Origin: Thermoanaerobacterales bacterium | GTDB lineage: Bacteria > Bacillota > Thermosediminibacteria > Thermosediminibacterales > Tepidanaerobacteraceae | Length of the DNA: 7,888 nucleotides | Assembly (NCBI GenBank): GCA_012841995.1 | Contig: DUTQ01000023.1 | Coordinates: 1 to 7,888, forward strand | Reading direction: 5' to 3' | In this document: piece by piece, positions 4,649 to 7,888 of the stretch | Layout of the letters: each line of letters opens with the position of its first letter | Position numbering within the stretch: the stretch's first letter is position 1 | Program-made: the position numbers and the translations under genes | Notes under the pieces: generated by a model | What the model was told of the DNA's origin: nothing | The model's input: the letters and a program-made list of their open reading frames with translations, nothing else | The model's database searches: none

Positions 4649-5854
4649 TTATTCTAACCCTTTACCAGCCCAATTCTCCAGTTCAGCTACGGCAACGTTG
4701 TAATCAAATACAGCAGATGTATAAGCCAATTCAGCTTGATTTAGTTTTTCCTGTGCCTCTAACAATTCTGCCGTTGTTGCTGTCTTGTATTTGTATTTTA
4801 GTTCTGTTATGCGATAAGCTTCAGCACATTGCTGCTTTAGTTTTTCAACAGTGTCTAATTTCTCTGCAGTTTCCTGTGCATTTATATATGCAGCTCTAAC
4901 AGCAAACGCTATTGCATCTTCCGTTTCTTTTAGCCCTAGTGCTGCCCTTTGGGCATCACTCTTTGCTTTTTGGTAGATATATGTGTTCTCTGCATAATAC
5001 TTTAGTGCAAGTCTTTCATTAAGGCTTGCAACCTCACTCATCTCTCTCACGTTTATTACTTCAGGTCTCAGCCTTAAAGCACTATCTACCATGCTCTGTA
5101 CATCTTGCAGTTGTTGGGGCTCATATGTGAACCTTGTCGTCAGTATAAGGGGTGCGGTAAGGTCTCTCCCCATTTGCTTGTTTAAATTCATCTTTGCAAG
5201 AGAACACTTTAATTTTGCAGTTGAAAGGTTCTGTTCAGCACTTGCAAGACCGGTTTGAGCAAGCAATAAAGCGTCTTTTGCTATAATACCATTATCATAA
5301 CTGACCTTTGCGTTTTTGTGCTGTTCTCTCGATCTGTCAAGTTGAACTTCAGCATTTCTTATATTATCCTCTGCTAACAATACATTGTAATAAGCTCTTT
5401 CAACTTCTATTCTAACATTTTGTTTTTCCAACTCCAGTTCTTTTTGTGCAACAAGCTCTTCAGCCTCTTTAAGCCTTGGTGCAATATCTTTGCCCTGTAC
5501 CCCTTCAAAGCTGAAGACCTTCATATCGCCTTGCTCTAGCTTAATCCTCTCCATAGGTGTTAGAGCGTCAACATAATAAATAGGTATTCCCTTCAATCTG
5601 TCACGTGCCTTGTCAATCTTATCAGACAAGGATTTTGCCTCACTTCGCTCAATCTTTGACTTCTCATAATCTTCGGCCTTTATCTTTATTAATCTATTAT
5701 TTTCTAATGCCACTTCTATACATTCTTCAATAGAAAACTTTTCTTTTGCGTTAATGTCAACTTCTTCTTCGGCCTCTGCTGCAAAGGAACTAATGGGAAA
5801 CATAAAAAGCATAATAGTCATTATTAAAAACGCTAACAATCTTTTACTCTTCAT
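4649..5854 (-). CDS. TolC/OEP-family protein, short form, secreted or membrane-associated
   Basis: This 401-residue exported protein has the two-repeat helical layout of the outer membrane efflux protein family. A signal peptide fills residues 1-25: KSKR, a hydrophobic run, then SSFA/AEA. The first repeat includes FSIEECIEVALENN (40-53), the AYYNVLLAEDNIRNAEVQL helix (154-172) and the VSYDNGIIAKDALLLAQTGLASAEQNL helix pair (184-210). The second includes ALRLRPEVINVREMSEVASLNE (259-280), ITELKYKYKTATTAELLEAQEKLNQAE (349-375) and the terminal helix to about 395. Long coiled-coil character is evident. Gram-negative relatives are nearer 450-490 residues. Between repeat-two helices (about 281-300) only a short stretch occupies the place of the usual beta-strand pair. 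Start at ATG 5854, with GAGGTGA 10 nt upstream. It follows the RND gene by 31 nt and precedes TetR by 16 nt. It may form part of an efflux duct or brace in the cell wall, but in a cell without an outer membrane its role is unknown. Confidence 0.88.
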   Translation of the reverse strand: MKSKRLLAFLIMTIMLFMFPISSFAAEAEEEVDINAKEKFSIEECIEVALENNRLIKIKAEDYEKSKIERSEAKSLSDKIDKARDRLKGIPIYYVDALTPMERIKLEQGDMKVFSFEGVQGKDIAPRLKEAEELVAQKELELEKQNVRIEVERAYYNVLLAEDNIRNAEVQLDRSREQHKNAKVSYDNGIIAKDALLLAQTGLASAEQNLSTAKLKCSLAKMNLNKQMGRDLTAPLILTTRFTYEPQQLQDVQSMVDSALRLRPEVINVREMSEVASLNERLALKYYAENTYIYQKAKSDAQRAALGLKETEDAIAFAVRAAYINAQETAEKLDTVEKLKQQCAEAYRITELKYKYKTATTAELLEAQEKLNQAELAYTSAVFDYNVAVAELENWAGKGLE

Positions 5855-5885
5855 CGGTATCTCACCTCAATTGTAAGAATTTAAT

Positions 5886-7888
5886 TTAAAATTTTACAGA
5901 GTTGTCTTCAACTGTTTTTTTGCCTAATTTGCGTTTAATTGACAAAATAACATCATCAACCAATGAATAGATAACCGGTGTTGCTATAAGGGTCAGCAAT
6001 GTTGAAGCAAGCAAACCTCCGATAACAACAGTTGCCAGCGGAGCTTGGATTTCTGCTCCCTCCCCTATGCCAAGAGCAAGGGGGACTAACCCCAATACGG
6101 TGGTCAATGTAGTCATAAGCACTGGGCGAAGCCTGGTAGGCCCTGCTTGAATGATAGCTTCTCTTGCTGGAACCCCTTCAGATTTCAATTGGTTTATATA
6201 GTCAACCAAAACAATAGCATTGTTAACCACGATTCCTGCTAGCATTATAATACCCATAAATGCAGGTACGTTAAAGGATCTCCCTGTTAAAAGCAGGCCC
6301 AATACTACACCTATTGCAGCAAATGGAACGGTAAACATTATAGTAAAGGGATATATAAAAGACTCAAACTGTGCAGCCATAACAGCATAAACCAAAATTA
6401 CCGCAAGTACCAAGGCAAGAGTAAGTTCCCCAAAGGCTTCTTCCATAAGCTTATGTTGCCCTTCAAGCTTTATGCTGTATCCATCAGGCAAAGGTACATC
6501 ATCAATTTTGGCCTCAATATCCTTGACCACATCACCTAAGCTCCTCTTATATACATCAGAAGAAACATAAATAATCCTTTCCTGGTCTTCACGCTTAATT
6601 GTGTCATACCCTTCAGTCACCTCTATATCGGCAATATAGCTTAATGGGACACTTACACCATATTGAGTTAAAATAGGCATATTTTTTAAATCCTCAAGAG
6701 TCTTTCGTGAAGCCTCTTCTAATTGAACATTAACATCAATCTCCGTACCAGCCACCTTATATTCGGTAGCAACTACTCCGTTTATAGATGAGCGGATAAG
6801 TAATGCCATTTTCCCAGCATCATACCCATAAAGTGATGCTTTTTCTCTATCAAGTCGTATCATAACTTCCGGTCTGCCCTTACTTGCAGATGTATCAACA
6901 TCTCGTGTTCCCGGAACCTTTTTTACAATAGCAGCTACCTGGTCAGATAACACCTCAAGGGTTTCAAAATCATCGCCCATTATGTTTACCTGCAGTGGCT
7001 TATCTCCACCCGTAGCTGATCCCATCCTATTTACTAGACTTCCACTACTGATATTTATATCCGCTCCAGATATATTGCCAATCTTATTTCTCAATTCTTC
7101 CATTACATCTTTTGTGGAACGTTTTCTTTCTTTCATAGACACAAGCTTGATATCCATACTGCCTATTTCACCTGCTCCCATACCGAGAAAGCTCTTCACA
7201 GTAGTTGTTCCAACTTGAGAAGATACAGTTTCTACTTCAGGTATTTCAAGGGCAATCTTCTCAATTTGACTCATCATTTCGTTTGTCTTTTCCACCAGGG
7301 TTCCCTTATCAAGCTCGATATCTATGGATATCTTGCCTTCATCGGTTTCCGGGAAAAACTCACTTCCGACTATCGGGTACATTGCAATACTCAATAAGAA
7401 AAGACCCAGCATTACCGCTACAGTTAATCTTCTGTGACTCATTGCCCATCTAAGCAGCCTTTTATAGCCGTTTAATGTTTTCTCATAAAGCTCATCTGAC
7501 TTCCTAAAAACAGCCTGTATCTTGCTGTTGTTTTTACCATTGTTTTCTTCTATTGTGACAAACCTAGAACACAGCATCGGCACTAGGGTTTGAGCCACAA
7601 GAAGTGAACATACAAGTGAAAAGGTTATAGTTAATGAAAGTTCTTTAAAGAGTGTTCTTGTTATACCCTCAATAAAAACTATAGGCAAGAAAACGGCAAT
7701 CGTCGTAAGTGTTGACGCAATAATGGCAAGGCCTACTTCTGATGCACCAACCTCTGCGGCCTCAACTCGCCCTTTCCCTAGTTGTTGATGTCTGTAAACA
7801 TTTTCCAGCACCACAATGGTATTATCAACCAACATACCGACACCCACAGCCAAGCCACCCAAAGACATCAGGTTTAAACTGATACCCA
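5886..7888 (-). CDS. RND-family efflux transporter (HAE1/AcrB-SwrC-like), C-terminal two thirds, cut by the right window edge
   Basis: Proton-driven inner-membrane pump; 666 residues are visible out of an expected ~1,020-1,050, and the frame is open through the right edge. The Met at 7868 is internal, since GISLNL precedes it in frame. Counting that Met as 1, TM4 carries GMLVDNTIVVLEN (11-23). TM5-TM6 span about 45-103, and TM7 (148-166) leads into SEFFPETDEG (169-178). The second periplasmic porter and docking region covers about 175-470, with TM8-TM9 at 480-528. TM10 has GIVVNNAIVLVDYI (545-558), TM11 LRPVLMTTLTTVLGLVPLAL (580-599) and TM12 about 612-636. AcrB has Asp-Asp in TM4 and Lys in TM10 as its proton relay; here these read Asp-Asn and Asn. 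The gene leads the visible operon, 31 nt before the TolC-family gene. B. subtilis SwrC is a known Gram-positive member of this group. The substrate (drug, lipid, surfactant or other) is not predictable. A periplasmic-adaptor gene may lie upstream, outside the window. Confidence 0.95.
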   Translation of the reverse strand, partial: GISLNLMSLGGLAVGVGMLVDNTIVVLENVYRHQQLGKGRVEAAEVGASEVGLAIIASTLTTIAVFLPIVFIEGITRTLFKELSLTITFSLVCSLLVAQTLVPMLCSRFVTIEENNGKNNSKIQAVFRKSDELYEKTLNGYKRLLRWAMSHRRLTVAVMLGLFLLSIAMYPIVGSEFFPETDEGKISIDIELDKGTLVEKTNEMMSQIEKIALEIPEVETVSSQVGTTTVKSFLGMGAGEIGSMDIKLVSMKERKRSTKDVMEELRNKIGNISGADINISSGSLVNRMGSATGGDKPLQVNIMGDDFETLEVLSDQVAAIVKKVPGTRDVDTSASKGRPEVMIRLDREKASLYGYDAGKMALLIRSSINGVVATEYKVAGTEIDVNVQLEEASRKTLEDLKNMPILTQYGVSVPLSYIADIEVTEGYDTIKREDQERIIYVSSDVYKRSLGDVVKDIEAKIDDVPLPDGYSIKLEGQHKLMEEAFGELTLALVLAVILVYAVMAAQFESFIYPFTIMFTVPFAAIGVVLGLLLTGRSFNVPAFMGIIMLAGIVVNNAIVLVDYINQLKSEGVPAREAIIQAGPTRLRPVLMTTLTTVLGLVPLALGIGEGAEIQAPLATVVIGGLLASTLLTLIATPVIYSLVDDVILSIKRKLGKKTVEDNSVKF

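Overview
The window looks like chromosome from a low-GC, Gram-positive anaerobe of the Clostridia, possibly a thermophile. This rests on A+T-rich intergenic DNA, strong AGGAGG/GAGGTGA-type ribosome binding sites, a MsmX/UgpC-type sugar ATPase next to a PucR/CdaR-type regulator, and Firmicutes-like protein sequences. The genus is not determinable from sequence reading alone.

Region 1 (1-1226, minus strand) is the end of an exopolysaccharide or cell-surface-glycan type unit. A single-domain mannose-1-phosphate guanylyltransferase (manC) overlaps by one base a downstream gene with an N-terminal membrane segment, which runs off the left edge.

Region 2 (1227-1556) is an AT-rich divergent promoter region. 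Two face-to-back promoters appear to share their -35 zone. Region 3 (1557-3779, plus strand) holds a carbohydrate-importer ATPase with no permease or binding protein beside it. It is followed by a clean intrinsic terminator, a strongly structured leader of about 70 nt, and a PucR/CdaR-like regulator.

Region 4 (3780-4059) lies between convergent genes. It is not empty: about 215 bp form one imperfect palindrome with a GC-rich, branched head of two hairpins whose loops could kiss. This is either a structured RNA, a palindromic (MITE-like) repeat, or an elaborate bidirectional terminator, and it is the most unusual thing in the window.

Region 5 (4060-7888, minus strand) is an efflux operon read right to left: an RND (HAE1-like) pump cut by the window edge, a short TolC-family protein, and a TetR regulator, with gaps of 31 and 16 nt. 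A TolC-family protein in an apparently monoderm cell is notable, and this one seems to lack most of the outer-membrane barrel segments. The RND pump also has Asn at the positions expected for the second proton-relay Asp and for the relay Lys.

No tRNA, rRNA, CRISPR array, transposase or insertion sequence was seen. No clearly new multi-gene system is present. The best candidates for undescribed biology are the 215-bp palindrome, the leader before the PucR-like gene, and the barrel-poor TolC homologue.
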